64,000 bases of DNA from Streptomyces caniferus (GCF_009811555.1 NZ_BLIN01000005.1:4225501-4289500); one strand, 5' to 3'; shown: positions 8,571 through 18,352, counted from the stretch's first letter. Made by a program: numbers and translations. The notes: a model not told the origin generated them from the sequence alone.

Positions 8571-8731
8571 ACCCGGCGCCGCCCTCTTCCTGCCCGGGGT
8601 CCCGGCGCGGTCGACGGTGAACCGCGGCACAGCAAGATCCGTACACCGGATGTGAATCGTCCGGATGAGGAAGCCGCCCGAGGTAGGCGCTGTCGGGCGT
8701 GGATATCGAGAACGGAAAGTGAGGTCGGGAC

Positions 8732-11700
8732 GTGGCGCGGCCCCTTGAAACCGACTGGCAGGACGTGTTCGGTTTCTCCGACGACCCGACCCCGGGTGAT
8801 GCGGACATGCTCGGAGACCTGGCCCGCCAGTACCGCTCCGTCGCCGACAACGCGGGCGACGCCCTGCCCCTCGTCTCCGGCCTGGAGAACAACCAGGCCG
8901 GCGAGGGCAAGACGATGGACAAGCTCCGGGACAAGCTGGGCGACCTGGCCAACCAAGTACGCAAACTGCACGACTCCTACGACCAGGCCGCCGGCGCCCT
9001 GGACACGTACGTGAATTCACTGCGTGATCAGCAGCGCAACGCCGACAACGCCCTGGAGAAGGGGCGCGAGGCCAAGGACCGGCTCGAATCGGCCACCGAT
9101 GTGGTCAAGGCGGCCGGCGCCGACATCAGCAAGCTCGACGGCGCCCAGCATCCACCGGACGACAAGGAAGCCCGCGCCAGCACCCGCCGCGCCCTCGACG
9201 AGGCCCACAGCAAGCAATCCGGCGCACAGGCCCGGGCCGACGACGCCCAGGCCGACCTCGACGCCGCCCGCATGCTCGCTGAGGACGCCCGCCAGGTCCG
9301 CGAGGAAGACGCCTCCGTCGCCGCCCAGAAACTCGACGACGCCCGCGACGAATCCGTCGACGGCTACAGCCTCTGGGACAAGATCAAGAAGACGTTCAGC
9401 AAGATCCTCGGCATCGTCAGTGCGGTGCTCGGCGTCATCGCCCTGCTCATCCCCGGCCTGCAAGGGCTCGGCATCGCGCTCACCATCGGCGCCGTCCTGA
9501 CCGGTGTGGCGTCACTGGGCATCAATATGTCGATCATGGCCGAGACGGGCGACTGGGACATCGGCGAGATCTTCCTCGGCGTCGTGGGACTGGTTGCGGG
9601 CGGCGGCGCACTCCTCAAGGGCGTCAAGGGGATCGGCTCGGCGGTCAAGGGCATGAAGAGCGTCAAGCCCGGCACGGTCAAGACACCGGACGCCCGCGTC
9701 ACCGGCCGCGGCATCGACAAGCGGAAGTGCGCGGGCGACCCGATCGATGTGGCCAGCGGCGAAATGCTGTTGCGGCAGACCGATCTGACGCTGCCCGGCG
9801 TCCTGCCGCTCGCGGTCTCCCGTACGTATCTGTCGTCCTACCGGTACGGCCAGTTCTTCGGCCCCTCCTGGGCCTCCACTCTCGACGAGCGCCTGGAGAT
9901 CAACGAGCGGGGACGGGTGTCGTGGCTCCGTGAGGACGGGTCGATTCTGTTCTATCCGGGGCTTCCCGGTGCCGAAGCCGGCGAGGGCGAGCATGAGGGG
10001 GTGCTGCCCGAGGAAGGCCCGCGTCTCCCGCTGGCCCGTGCGGCAGCCGGTGCCGAGGGCCGGGTCGCCTTTCGCGTCGCCGACCCGCACACAGGTCTCG
10101 TACGGACCTTCGCGGACCACCCCGACGACGAGAACGGGCTTTACTGGCTGAGCGGTTGGCAGGACCGCAACGGCAACGAGGTCACCGTCGAGCGCCTGGA
10201 GGACGGCACACCCACCACGCTGCTGCACTCCGGCGGCTACCGCGTCGACGTCGAGTGCACCGTCGGCCTGCTGACCGGGCTGAAGGTCTCCACCCAGCAG
10301 GGCCCCGTCGACGTCATGGACTACGAGCACGACGCGGACGGCAACCTCACCCACGTCGTCAACTCCTCCGGCCGACCGATGGTGTTCGGCTACGACGAGC
10401 AGCACCGCATCACCTCCTGGACGGACCGGAACAACTCCATCTACCGGTACGTGTACGACGACGAGAACCGCGTCACCGAGACGATCGGCCCCGAGGGGTA
10501 CCTCTCCTCCAGCTGGTCGTACGACCCCGAGCAGCGGCGCACGCACTACACGGACGCCGAAGGCGCCACGCACGTCTACCAGTTGAACGAGCTGTACCAG
10601 GTCGTCGCCGAGACCGACCCGCTGGGCAACACCGTCCACTCCGAGTGGGACCGCTGGGACAACCTGCTGTCGCGGACCGACGCCCTCGGCCACACCACCC
10701 GCTACGAGTACGACGAGCGGCACAACCCGACCGTCACGCACCACGCGGACGGCGCCAGCTCCACGGTGGCGTACAACGGGCTGAACCTTCCGGTCTCGGA
10801 GACGGCGCCGGACGGCAGCGTCTCGCGGCAGGAGTTCGACGAGCGGGGCAATCTCGTCGCCTTCATCGCGGAGGACGGGTCCGCCCACCGGCTGACCCGG
10901 CACCCCACGGGCGCCCTCGCCTCGGTCACGGATCCGGCGGGCGGCATCGTCTCGTACGAGGCCGATGCCGCGGGGCTCACCGTGGCCGTCGACCGGGGGG
11001 ACGGGAGCCGGGAGACGGCCGAGCGCGATGCCTTCGGGCGCATCGTCACGCTCACCGATCCGCTGGGCGCGGTCGTGCGCACCGAGTGGACCGTCGAAGG
11101 GCTGCTGGCGCGGCGCACCGGGCCCGACGGCCGCGTCGAGCGCAGGACCTGGGACGGGGAGGGCAACTGCCTCTCCGCCTCCGACCCGACGGGCGCCACC
11201 ACTCGCTACGAGTACACCCACTTCGACCTGGTCGCCGCCCGCACCGGGCCCGACGGGGTGCGCCACACCTTCGGTTACGACCGGGAGCGGCGCCTCACGC
11301 AGGTCACCAACCCGCAGGGCCTGACCTGGGACTACACGTACGACGCGGCGGGCCGTATGACGCGCGAGTCCGACTTCGACGACCGTGCGGTCGGCTACGT
11401 CCACGACGCGGCGGGCCGCGTCGTCTCTCGTACGACGCCGTTGGGCGAGGAGATCGGCTTCGCGTACAACGCCGTCGGCGAGCTCGTCCGCAAGGACGTG
11501 GCGGGGGCGGTCACGTCCTACGCCTACGACCCGGCCGGGGAGCTCACCCGGATCTCGTCCGCCGAGTCGACGGTGGAGTTCGAGCGGGACGTCATGGGGC
11601 GGGTGCTCGCCGAGACCGTGGACGGGCGTCGCACCGCGTTCGGCTACGACGTGCTCGGCCGCCGCACCTCCCGCACCACCCCGACCGGCGTCGTCACCGA

Positions 11701-13204
11701 ACTCTCCTACGACGAGCACGGGAACCGCGACGGCCTTGCGGTCGACGGGCACCAAGTGGCCTTCAGCCACGACGTCCTCGGCCGCGAGCTGGCCCGCACC
11801 TGGGGCACGGAGTCCGTGACCGCCACGACCGCGTGGGACCTGGCCGGACGTGCCGTCACCCGCGGCCTCACCGTCTCCGGCCGCACCCTGCGGGACCGGC
11901 ACTACACCTATCGCGGCGACAGCCTGCTCACGTCCGAAACGGAAACCGTCACCGGACTGAGCCGGCAGATGGAACTCGACCCGGCCGGACGCCCGTTGAC
12001 GGTCACCGCCGAGAACTGGACCGAGTCCTACGCCTACGACCAGGCGGGCAACCAGACCACGGCGACCTGGCCGGAGAAGGCCGGCCGCGCCGAGGCCCGC
12101 GGCGAGCGCACCTACACCGGCACCCGCGTCCAGTCCGCGGGCGCGGTCCGCTACGAGTACGACGCCGCGGGCCGCATGGTGCTGCGCCAGAAGCGCCGCC
12201 TGTCGAAGAAGCCCGACACCTGGCGCTACACCTGGGACGCCGAGGACCGCCTCACCTCGTGCGTGACGCCCGACGGCGTCCAGTGGCGCTATACGTACGA
12301 CCCGTTGGGCCGCCGCACCTCCAAGTACCGTTTGGCCGAGGACGGTTCGGTGGCCGAGACGGTCCGCTTCACCTGGGACGCGAGCCGGCTCGCCGAGCAG
12401 ACCGACAGCGCCACCGGCGTCACCACCACCTGGGACCACGAGGACCACCGTCCCCTGACCCAGCTGGAGCGCAAGCCGAGGACGCAGGAGGAGTACGACT
12501 CCCGGTTCTTCTCGATCGTCACCGACCTGGTGGGCACCCCCACCGAACTGGTCGACGAGCGGGGCGGCATCGCCTGGCGCTCCCGCTCCACCTTGTGGGG
12601 CACCACCAGCCGCAACCGCGACGCCGTCGCGCTGACGCCGCTGCGCTTCCCCGGCCAGTACGAGGACACCGAAACCGGCCTCCACTACAACTGCTTCCGC
12701 CACTACGACCCCGAGACCGCGCGCTACGCCTCCCCCGACCCGCTGGGGCTCGCGCCGGCCGACAACCCGGTCACGTACGTCCACAACCCGCACACCTGGG
12801 TCGACGTGCTCGGTCTCGCTCCGGAGAGCTGCTCGTCGGTCCCCGAGAATCAGCACCTTCCCACCAAGCGCGGCGCGTTCCGGGCGGCCAAGCGGGATCT
12901 GGGCATCAAGAAGGGGCAGGCACCCGACTATGTCGCTCACGTGGACATGGAGACGGCGAAGGGCGCCAAGGTCTTGAAGGACGGCATGCCGATCCCGACC
13001 CGCGAGTCCCACTACACGCTCGCCGACGGCAGAAAGGTGGTCATCCAGGACCACTCCGCCGGCCACATTTACGGCCCTCCGGGCACCCCCGGAAACCAGG
13101 GGCGGCACTTCAACGTGCGCCCCGGCGACGACACCCGAAACGGTAAGGTCCCCGGGACCTCGGAGCACTACAGCTGGGGTAAAGGTAAACAGGGGCAACC
13201 ATGA
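8732..13204 (+). CDS. T7SS-associated RHS polymorphic toxin with HNH/Endo VII nuclease C-terminus
   Basis: A 1,490-residue paralogue of the preceding toxin with the same order: helical secretion module (1-220), hydrophobic stretch (~224-300), DUF6531-like start (D-P-I-D-V-A-S-G-E-M), YD/RHS repeats, and an RHS core ending with D-P-L-G-L and V-D-V-L-G-L. The warhead (about residues 1364-1490) differs. R-E1425-S, D-H1441-S-A-G-H1445, H1459-F-N-V-R-P and E-H1479-Y-S-W match the Tox-HNH-EHHH branch of HNH/Endo VII nucleases, so it is predicted to cut DNA in target cells. It starts at GTG 8732, after a GAGG-containing leader. Its stop overlaps the immunity gene start by four bases. Confidence 0.9.
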   Translation: MARPLETDWQDVFGFSDDPTPGDADMLGDLARQYRSVADNAGDALPLVSGLENNQAGEGKTMDKLRDKLGDLANQVRKLHDSYDQAAGALDTYVNSLRDQQRNADNALEKGREAKDRLESATDVVKAAGADISKLDGAQHPPDDKEARASTRRALDEAHSKQSGAQARADDAQADLDAARMLAEDARQVREEDASVAAQKLDDARDESVDGYSLWDKIKKTFSKILGIVSAVLGVIALLIPGLQGLGIALTIGAVLTGVASLGINMSIMAETGDWDIGEIFLGVVGLVAGGGALLKGVKGIGSAVKGMKSVKPGTVKTPDARVTGRGIDKRKCAGDPIDVASGEMLLRQTDLTLPGVLPLAVSRTYLSSYRYGQFFGPSWASTLDERLEINERGRVSWLREDGSILFYPGLPGAEAGEGEHEGVLPEEGPRLPLARAAAGAEGRVAFRVADPHTGLVRTFADHPDDENGLYWLSGWQDRNGNEVTVERLEDGTPTTLLHSGGYRVDVECTVGLLTGLKVSTQQGPVDVMDYEHDADGNLTHVVNSSGRPMVFGYDEQHRITSWTDRNNSIYRYVYDDENRVTETIGPEGYLSSSWSYDPEQRRTHYTDAEGATHVYQLNELYQVVAETDPLGNTVHSEWDRWDNLLSRTDALGHTTRYEYDERHNPTVTHHADGASSTVAYNGLNLPVSETAPDGSVSRQEFDERGNLVAFIAEDGSAHRLTRHPTGALASVTDPAGGIVSYEADAAGLTVAVDRGDGSRETAERDAFGRIVTLTDPLGAVVRTEWTVEGLLARRTGPDGRVERRTWDGEGNCLSASDPTGATTRYEYTHFDLVAARTGPDGVRHTFGYDRERRLTQVTNPQGLTWDYTYDAAGRMTRESDFDDRAVGYVHDAAGRVVSRTTPLGEEIGFAYNAVGELVRKDVAGAVTSYAYDPAGELTRISSAESTVEFERDVMGRVLAETVDGRRTAFGYDVLGRRTSRTTPTGVVTELSYDEHGNRDGLAVDGHQVAFSHDVLGRELARTWGTESVTATTAWDLAGRAVTRGLTVSGRTLRDRHYTYRGDSLLTSETETVTGLSRQMELDPAGRPLTVTAENWTESYAYDQAGNQTTATWPEKAGRAEARGERTYTGTRVQSAGAVRYEYDAAGRMVLRQKRRLSKKPDTWRYTWDAEDRLTSCVTPDGVQWRYTYDPLGRRTSKYRLAEDGSVAETVRFTWDASRLAEQTDSATGVTTTWDHEDHRPLTQLERKPRTQEEYDSRFFSIVTDLVGTPTELVDERGGIAWRSRSTLWGTTSRNRDAVALTPLRFPGQYEDTETGLHYNCFRHYDPETARYASPDPLGLAPADNPVTYVHNPHTWVDVLGLAPESCSSVPENQHLPTKRGAFRAAKRDLGIKKGQAPDYVAHVDMETAKGAKVLKDGMPIPTRESHYTLADGRKVVIQDHSAGHIYGPPGTPGNQGRHFNVRPGDDTRNGKVPGTSEHYSWGKGKQGQP
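8780..9402 (+). repeat. High-identity direct repeat, copy 2 (RHS secretion module)
   Basis: Partner of 4116-4738 with no indels seen between the copies. It encodes the N-terminal ESX module of the second RHS toxin. Such identity between neighbours, against much greater divergence in the middle of the genes, points to recent duplication or ongoing gene conversion. Confidence 0.9.
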
Positions 13205-13632
13205 GTGAATCGCGCGTACCGACCGGAGGGCGGCACATGGCCTGGACCGATCACGTCTTCCGGTCGACGGGACTCGTGAAGATCTACGGGGGCGAGGTGC
13301 CGCCCCTGCGCGGGGTGCACCTGCACGCCGTCGACCTGCACCGGGGCGGCCCCACCCTGTCCCTGCGCTTCAATCTCGCCCGCTACCCGGCCGACCCGCC
13401 GCACAAGTGGGCGGCCCAGGGGTACAACCGGGTGCAGGTCACGCTGGCCGTCTCCGGCATCGACTCCTGCTCGATCGAGGGGTTCGGTCTGGACCCGGTG
13501 GTCGACATCGACCTGGAGCCGGGTGACGGCGGCCTCGTCGTCTCGGTGGACTCGGACGACGTCCGGGTTCGGGCCGTCGGCCAGTCGGCGTCCCTGGCCA
13601 GGATGTCGGCCTACCTGCAAGGCGACGGCTGA
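13201..13632 (+). CDS. Imm50-family immunity protein for the nuclease toxin
   Basis: A 143-residue protein whose ATG overlaps the stop of the nuclease toxin (ATGA), which is the usual toxin-immunity coupling. A second good start lies at ATG 13237, behind GGAGGG, and would give M-A-W-T-D-H; family members often begin near this Trp. Features matching Imm50 are I-Y-G-G-E-V-P-P-L-R-G-V near residue 30, then G-G-P-T-L-S-L-R-F-N-L, the P-P-H-K-W motif, and N-R-V-Q-V-T-L. It should bind the HNH domain in the producing cell and block self-killing. Family assignment is by motif memory; pairing with the adjacent toxin is inferred from coupling. Confidence 0.8.
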   Translation: MSESRVPTGGRHMAWTDHVFRSTGLVKIYGGEVPPLRGVHLHAVDLHRGGPTLSLRFNLARYPADPPHKWAAQGYNRVQVTLAVSGIDSCSIEGFGLDPVVDIDLEPGDGGLVVSVDSDDVRVRAVGQSASLARMSAYLQGDG

Positions 13633-13653
13633 CCGCCCAGCCCCCATACATGT

Positions 13654-13692
13654 GTGAGGGCCCCCGCCGATTTCCTCGGCGGGGGCCCTCAC
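13654..13692. terminator. Bidirectional terminator between convergent genes
   Basis: A perfect 17-bp GC-rich stem (13654-13670 with 13676-13692) closes a 5-base loop. It lies between the immunity gene (plus) and the EccC-like gene (minus), and serves both directions. Confidence 0.9.
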
Positions 13693-13709
13693 CTCATCAA
13701 CAAGGCCGG

Positions 13710-16700
13710 TCAGCCCTCCGCCGACGGCAGCACCGTCTCCGGTACCTGCACCGTCCGCAGCACCCCGTCCCCCAGGTGCAGGATGGCCCGGCCCGGGCGG
13801 GTCGCGCCCAGGCGGCTGCGGGGGATCTTCACGCCGATCAGTTCGCCGTCGCTCATGTTCTGCGGCTTGAGCAGGAGGCCCGTCCGGTTGCGGCGGGCCT
13901 CGGTGTGCCAGCCGGAGAAGCCGGAGGAGAGCCGGTCGGTCTGCCCCGCGAGGATCAGGCCCCGGCCCGTCTCGGCGCCGGACTTGGCGATCGGTGTGAG
14001 GACGGACTCCGCCTTCGACTTCAGCAGCAGGTCGGCGTCGTCCAGGATCACCACGGCCCCCTGCGGCGCGGCGGCCAGCGCCTGTTCGAGGGCGGCGGGG
14101 TCGATGTCGGACTCGTCGAAGACCGCGAGGACCCCGGGCCGTCCGGCGAGCCGGCGCAGCGGCGATCGGACGGGCGCGCCGATGACGATGGGCGTCCTGA
14201 CCGAGAGCAGCGACATGGCCAGCGTCGACAGGACGGTGCTGCGCCCCGAGCGGGCGGGCCCGGAGACGATGAACGTCGGCGTGACGGAGAAGTCGGGTCC
14301 GAGCGCCGTGAGTTCGTCGCCGCCGATACCGGCCAGGGCCCACCGTGTGGACGGCAGCCGCTGCGGCACGTACTGGGCCCCCTGCTCCCAGGTGAGCCGG
14401 TCCGGCAGGGTGTCGACGCGGAACGGCCTTGTGGTGGCCGGGAGATGGGCCGCCTGTTCGCGGCAGTGCGCGGCGATCTGCTGGAGCGCCCCGGCCTGCG
14501 CCTGGCCCTCCGGGTTCGGCGTGAGGAGCGCGATCTGCACCTCCGCCTTGTCGGCGGCGCGGAAGGCGCGGCCCGGCGGGATCTCGTCCGGCACGTTGCG
14601 CTGGGTGATGCCGATCTGCCCGTACTCGGACTTCTCGTTCAGCTTGAGGACGAGCTTGTCCTCGGTGGAGCCGTTGACCCGGCTGGAGAACAGCGCCCGG
14701 TCGCCGGTCATCAGCAGGTGGATGCCGACGCTCGCGCCGTCCCGGAGCAGGGTGAGCACGGCGTTCAGCAGGTTCCCGGAGTCGTACTCGCCGAGCTGCT
14801 TGTCGAAGACCTCCCAGCGGTCGATGAACAGCACGATGTGCGGAGGACGTTCGGCCTCCGGCAGGGCGCGGCGCAGCTCCGCCAGGTCGGCGCTGCCGCG
14901 GGCGGCGAGCATCTCCTGACGTCGGCCCAGTTCCTCGTTGAGGCGGGCGAGGAGCCGGGCCACCCGGTCGGGCTGGGTGCGCTGGGTGATGGCTCCGCAG
15001 TGCGGCAGGCCCTCGATGGGCAGCAGCGCGCCGTTGCCGCAGTCGATGCCGTACATGTGCAGCTTGTCGGCGGGGTGGGCGAAGGCCATGGCGCCTGCGA
15101 TGGTGCGCAGCGTCTGCGACCTGCCCTGGCGCGGCGAGCCGATGATGTGCAGGTGTCCGAGCGTCGCCGGGTCGATCACCAGGGCCTGCCGGGCCTGTTG
15201 CGCGGGCAGGTCCACGACGCCGTACGCGACGGGCGCCAGATCGTAGTCCGAGGGCGTGGGCGGGGGGAGTTCGCCGGTGACGAGGACCTCGGGCAGCGGC
15301 GGGAGCCAGGGGCTGTGCTGGGCGGGGATGCCCATCTGCTGGTCCGCTTCACGGATCGCCGTGACGAGGCCGGTGAGGTCGGTCTCCACCTCGGCGGGCG
15401 CGGCCGCGGCGCGGGGGCGCGTCGGGAGCGGTTCGCCGAGCCGTTCCCAGCCGACCGCCACCGCCCAGGGCGCAGGCAGCGAGGCGACCGTGGCGCCGGG
15501 GCGCCGGCCGCCGACGCGTCCGGACTGGAACGGCACGAGGGAGTTCTGGCCGAGTCGGACGTAGGCACGCCCGGGGTTGCTCTGCGAGATCCCGGCGGCC
15601 TCACCGGAGTTGAGGACGTCCTGGCTCTCGCCGGCGTCGGTGACCCGCAGCGCGATGCGCAGGTTGGTGTTGGCGCGGATCTCCGAGGAGACGACGCCGC
15701 TGGGGCGCTGCGTCGCCAGGATCAGGTGGATGCCGAGGCTACGGCCCCGCTGGGCGATGTTGACCAGGCCCTTCACGAAGTCCGGCAGGTCGCGCACCAT
15801 CGAGGCGAACTCGTCGATGACGATGAGGAGCCGGGGCATCGGCTCGCGGCCCGCGCTCGGCTCGCGCTCCAGGAGGTCGACGTAGTCCTCGATGTCCTTG
15901 GCGCCGACCGCGGCGAGGATGTGCTCACGGCGGGTGAGTTCCGCGGTGAGCGACACCAGGGCCCGCTCGACGAGGTGGGCGTCGAGGTCGGTGACCATGC
16001 CGACGGTGTGCGGCAGGTCCACGCAGTCCTTGAACGCGGAGCCGCCCTTGTAGTCGACGAGGACGAACGTCATGGCGTCCGGCCGGTTCGCCACCGCGAG
16101 GGAGGCGACCAGGGTCTGGAGGAGTTCGGACTTGCCGGAGCCGGTGGTGCCGGCGACGAGACCGTGCGGGCCGTCACGCTTCAGGTCGAGGTGGAACGGG
16201 CCGTCGAGGGAGACACCGACGGCCGCGCGGGTCGAGCGGCCCCCGGCCAGCCAGCGTGCCCGGATGCCCTCGGCCCGCGGCGGGTCGAGGGAGAGCACGT
16301 CGAGCAGCCGCGCGGAGCCGGGCAGTACCGCGGCCTCCTCGTCGCCGCCGCCCGAGTCCCGCAGCGGGCCCATCGCGCGGGCCAGCGAACGGCAGTAGTC
16401 CAGGGAGACGATGTCGGGCCTGATGCCCCCGACCGTGCCCCGTCCGGAGCGGCCCACCCGTACGGTGCCGCCCGGCTCCTCGGCGACAACGGCGAGGCAC
16501 TCCTCCGGCAGCAGCCGCTCCTCGGCGTCCAGGCAGAGGGCGCGGATGCCGACGGCCGGTCCGTCGCGCAGGATCTGCGCGACGCCGGGCAGCGAACGCA
16601 GCCTGCGGGCGCCGTCGAGGATGACGAGCACGTCGGGGCCCACGGCCCGGCCCCGTGCGTCTCCCGCCGCGGCGCGCTCGGCGATCATCGCGGTGAGTTC

Positions 16701-18101
16701 GGCGACGCGCCGGGCGCAGGTCTCCGTGCCGTAGCCGATGCTGGCCGGGGTGTCCCCGGACTTCTTGCGCACGTGCGGCAGCCAGCGCAGCCAGGACCAG
16801 CCGTCGCGGCCCTGTTCGCCGGTGGTCAGGAGGTGGATCTGGAGGTCACGGGGGCTGTGCAGGACGGCGGCCTGGGCGACGGTCCAGCGGGCCACGGCGC
16901 GCGCGGCCTGGCCCTGCCCCGCGATGCCCATGACGTGGTGCTCGCGCAGCGGGACGGTCACCGGGACGTCGTACGCGGTCCACGGGTCCTGGCGGCGGTG
17001 CTCGTCCTTCGTCGGGTCCAGGAGCACCACGTCGGAGTCGAGGTCGGCGGTGCCGATGCGCATTTCGAGGAAGTCGGCGTCGTTCATACGGCGCTCCCAG
17101 AGGCGGCGCCGGGGGCCGACGGCGGTCAGGACGACCTCGGCCGGGTCGGGGAATCCGCGGCGCCGGGCGGTGCGTTCGGCGACGAGGGCCTCCGTCGCGT
17201 CGCCCTCGATGCGCTCCTTCTTCTCCTTGTAGGCGGTGACGCTCTCGGAGTGGGACTGACGGCCGGTGCGGCGGCTCATGAGGAAGTTGCCGACGATCGC
17301 GACCGGGGAGAGCAGGCCGAACAGCAGCATCGACGTGCGGTGGAAGATCAGCGCGCCCGCGCCCGCCATGACCAGCGGGGCCAGCGCGGTGATCCACGGG
17401 AGCGGCCGGGCGGAGGGCGGGGCGGGCGGCGACGGCAGGGTGAAGCGGGTGGCGGTCGCGGCGGGCCGCAGCCGCGGCGGCCGGTTGTAGTCCCAGCCGG
17501 TGCCGTCCTCCGACGGCTGCACGGCCGCGTCCGGCGCCTGGGGGAGGGCGAGTTCGAGCAGGCAGCCGCCGACGAGGAGCTGTGCGCCGGCCGGCCAGGC
17601 GGTGTCCCCAGCGAGGTCCTCGCGGTCCAGCTGCGGGGGGCCGTCCGGTGCGGACGCGTCGGGCGCCACCCGGCAGCGTCCTCCGGGGCCCACGGTCAGG
17701 ACGGCGGAGGGCTGGTGCGGTACGGCGCGCAGCACCTGGGCGGTGCCGTCGTGCGCCAGTCCGATCCGGTACGAGCCGATGTCGAGCCGGTGCACCGCGC
17801 CCGCCCCGGCCCCGCCGACCGCACGGATCTCCACCAGCCCGTCCGGTTCGGCCGACGCGGTGCCCGCCGGGCATCCCAGGCCCACGACGGCGGCGTGCCG
17901 GAGCGGCGCGTCCCGCAGCCGCAGGTCCGCGGGCAGCAACTGATCACCGACGTACAGGCCGAGGCCCTCCGGGGGCCGGTGGACGCCTCCCGCCCCGGCC
18001 AGCGCCTCCGCGACGGCACTCACGGGCGTGTCGGGGTCGGCGTCGAGGTGGACGTCGAACGCCTCACCGCCCCCCTCGACCACGGTCAACATCAACGACA
18101 C
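13710..18101 (-). CDS. eccC: Type VII secretion FtsK/SpoIIIE motor ATPase, EccC-like
   Basis: A 1,463-residue protein from the GTG at 18101, chosen because GGAGG sits 8 bases ahead; the open frame upstream of it runs through an inverted repeat and is unlikely to be coding. Residues 1-~190 form FHA/ubiquitin-like N-terminal regions, and a hydrophobic membrane segment lies at ~233-275. The first FtsK domain has Walker A G-T-T-G-S-G-K-S near 653 and Walker B L-L-I-V-I-D-E-F near 763. The second (G-S-P-R-Q-G-R-S near 991) and third (G-P-A-R-S-G-R-S near 1283) P-loops lack the normal Lys-Ser/Thr, as expected for the substrate-binding, weakly active ATPases of EccC. It should drive export of the ESX-like proteins and RHS toxins encoded upstream. 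Confidence 0.9.
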   Translation of the reverse strand: MSLMLTVVEGGGEAFDVHLDADPDTPVSAVAEALAGAGGVHRPPEGLGLYVGDQLLPADLRLRDAPLRHAAVVGLGCPAGTASAEPDGLVEIRAVGGAGAGAVHRLDIGSYRIGLAHDGTAQVLRAVPHQPSAVLTVGPGGRCRVAPDASAPDGPPQLDREDLAGDTAWPAGAQLLVGGCLLELALPQAPDAAVQPSEDGTGWDYNRPPRLRPAATATRFTLPSPPAPPSARPLPWITALAPLVMAGAGALIFHRTSMLLFGLLSPVAIVGNFLMSRRTGRQSHSESVTAYKEKKERIEGDATEALVAERTARRRGFPDPAEVVLTAVGPRRRLWERRMNDADFLEMRIGTADLDSDVVLLDPTKDEHRRQDPWTAYDVPVTVPLREHHVMGIAGQGQAARAVARWTVAQAAVLHSPRDLQIHLLTTGEQGRDGWSWLRWLPHVRKKSGDTPASIGYGTETCARRVAELTAMIAERAAAGDARGRAVGPDVLVILDGARRLRSLPGVAQILRDGPAVGIRALCLDAEERLLPEECLAVVAEEPGGTVRVGRSGRGTVGGIRPDIVSLDYCRSLARAMGPLRDSGGGDEEAAVLPGSARLLDVLSLDPPRAEGIRARWLAGGRSTRAAVGVSLDGPFHLDLKRDGPHGLVAGTTGSGKSELLQTLVASLAVANRPDAMTFVLVDYKGGSAFKDCVDLPHTVGMVTDLDAHLVERALVSLTAELTRREHILAAVGAKDIEDYVDLLEREPSAGREPMPRLLIVIDEFASMVRDLPDFVKGLVNIAQRGRSLGIHLILATQRPSGVVSSEIRANTNLRIALRVTDAGESQDVLNSGEAAGISQSNPGRAYVRLGQNSLVPFQSGRVGGRRPGATVASLPAPWAVAVGWERLGEPLPTRPRAAAAPAEVETDLTGLVTAIREADQQMGIPAQHSPWLPPLPEVLVTGELPPPTPSDYDLAPVAYGVVDLPAQQARQALVIDPATLGHLHIIGSPRQGRSQTLRTIAGAMAFAHPADKLHMYGIDCGNGALLPIEGLPHCGAITQRTQPDRVARLLARLNEELGRRQEMLAARGSADLAELRRALPEAERPPHIVLFIDRWEVFDKQLGEYDSGNLLNAVLTLLRDGASVGIHLLMTGDRALFSSRVNGSTEDKLVLKLNEKSEYGQIGITQRNVPDEIPPGRAFRAADKAEVQIALLTPNPEGQAQAGALQQIAAHCREQAAHLPATTRPFRVDTLPDRLTWEQGAQYVPQRLPSTRWALAGIGGDELTALGPDFSVTPTFIVSGPARSGRSTVLSTLAMSLLSVRTPIVIGAPVRSPLRRLAGRPGVLAVFDESDIDPAALEQALAAAPQGAVVILDDADLLLKSKAESVLTPIAKSGAETGRGLILAGQTDRLSSGFSGWHTEARRNRTGLLLKPQNMSDGELIGVKIPRSRLGATRPGRAILHLGDGVLRTVQVPETVLPSAEG

Positions 18102-18175
18102 GAAAACGTCCTCCAGCCGGCGTGAATGGGGGCCGCGGGAGCCCTGATCGTCGGCTCCCGTGCCACTGACGGGAC

Positions 18176-18252
18176 CTACGGCGCCGGTCCGCGGATGGTT
18201 CACGGACGCCCGGCGGAGGTGCCCGTGAACCATCCGCGGGCGGGCGCCGTAG
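18176..18252. repeat. Long nested inverted repeat between divergent ESX genes
   Basis: The outer arms (18176-18185 with 18243-18252, 10 bp) and inner arms (18189-18205 with 18223-18239, 17 bp) are perfect, separated by 3-base internal loops around a 17-base centre. It lies upstream of eccC (start 18101) and upstream of the plus-strand gene at 18353. This is promoter territory for both genes, not a terminator position. It could be an operator for a large dimer or an RNA-level element in the eccC leader. Confidence 0.75.
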
Positions 18253-18352
18253 TGGCCTTCGGGTACCTGGCACCGCGACGTTGCCGCGGTGCCGCCCCCG
18301 CTTCCGACCGTCCCGGCTCCGCCGCCGGGGCGTCCCGACAAGGAGTCCGAAG

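Noticed and set aside
13650..18125. A long plus-strand open frame opposite the EccC-like gene
   Set aside because: Same shadow effect; the minus strand encodes three ATPase domains with correct motifs. Similar shadows opposite NRPS 2, the second RHS toxin and the ABC permease were also dropped.
18102..18341. Extension of EccC to an ATG at 18341
   Set aside because: The extra 80 codons run through the long inverted repeat and lack family similarity; GGAGG ahead of GTG 18101 marks a better start.
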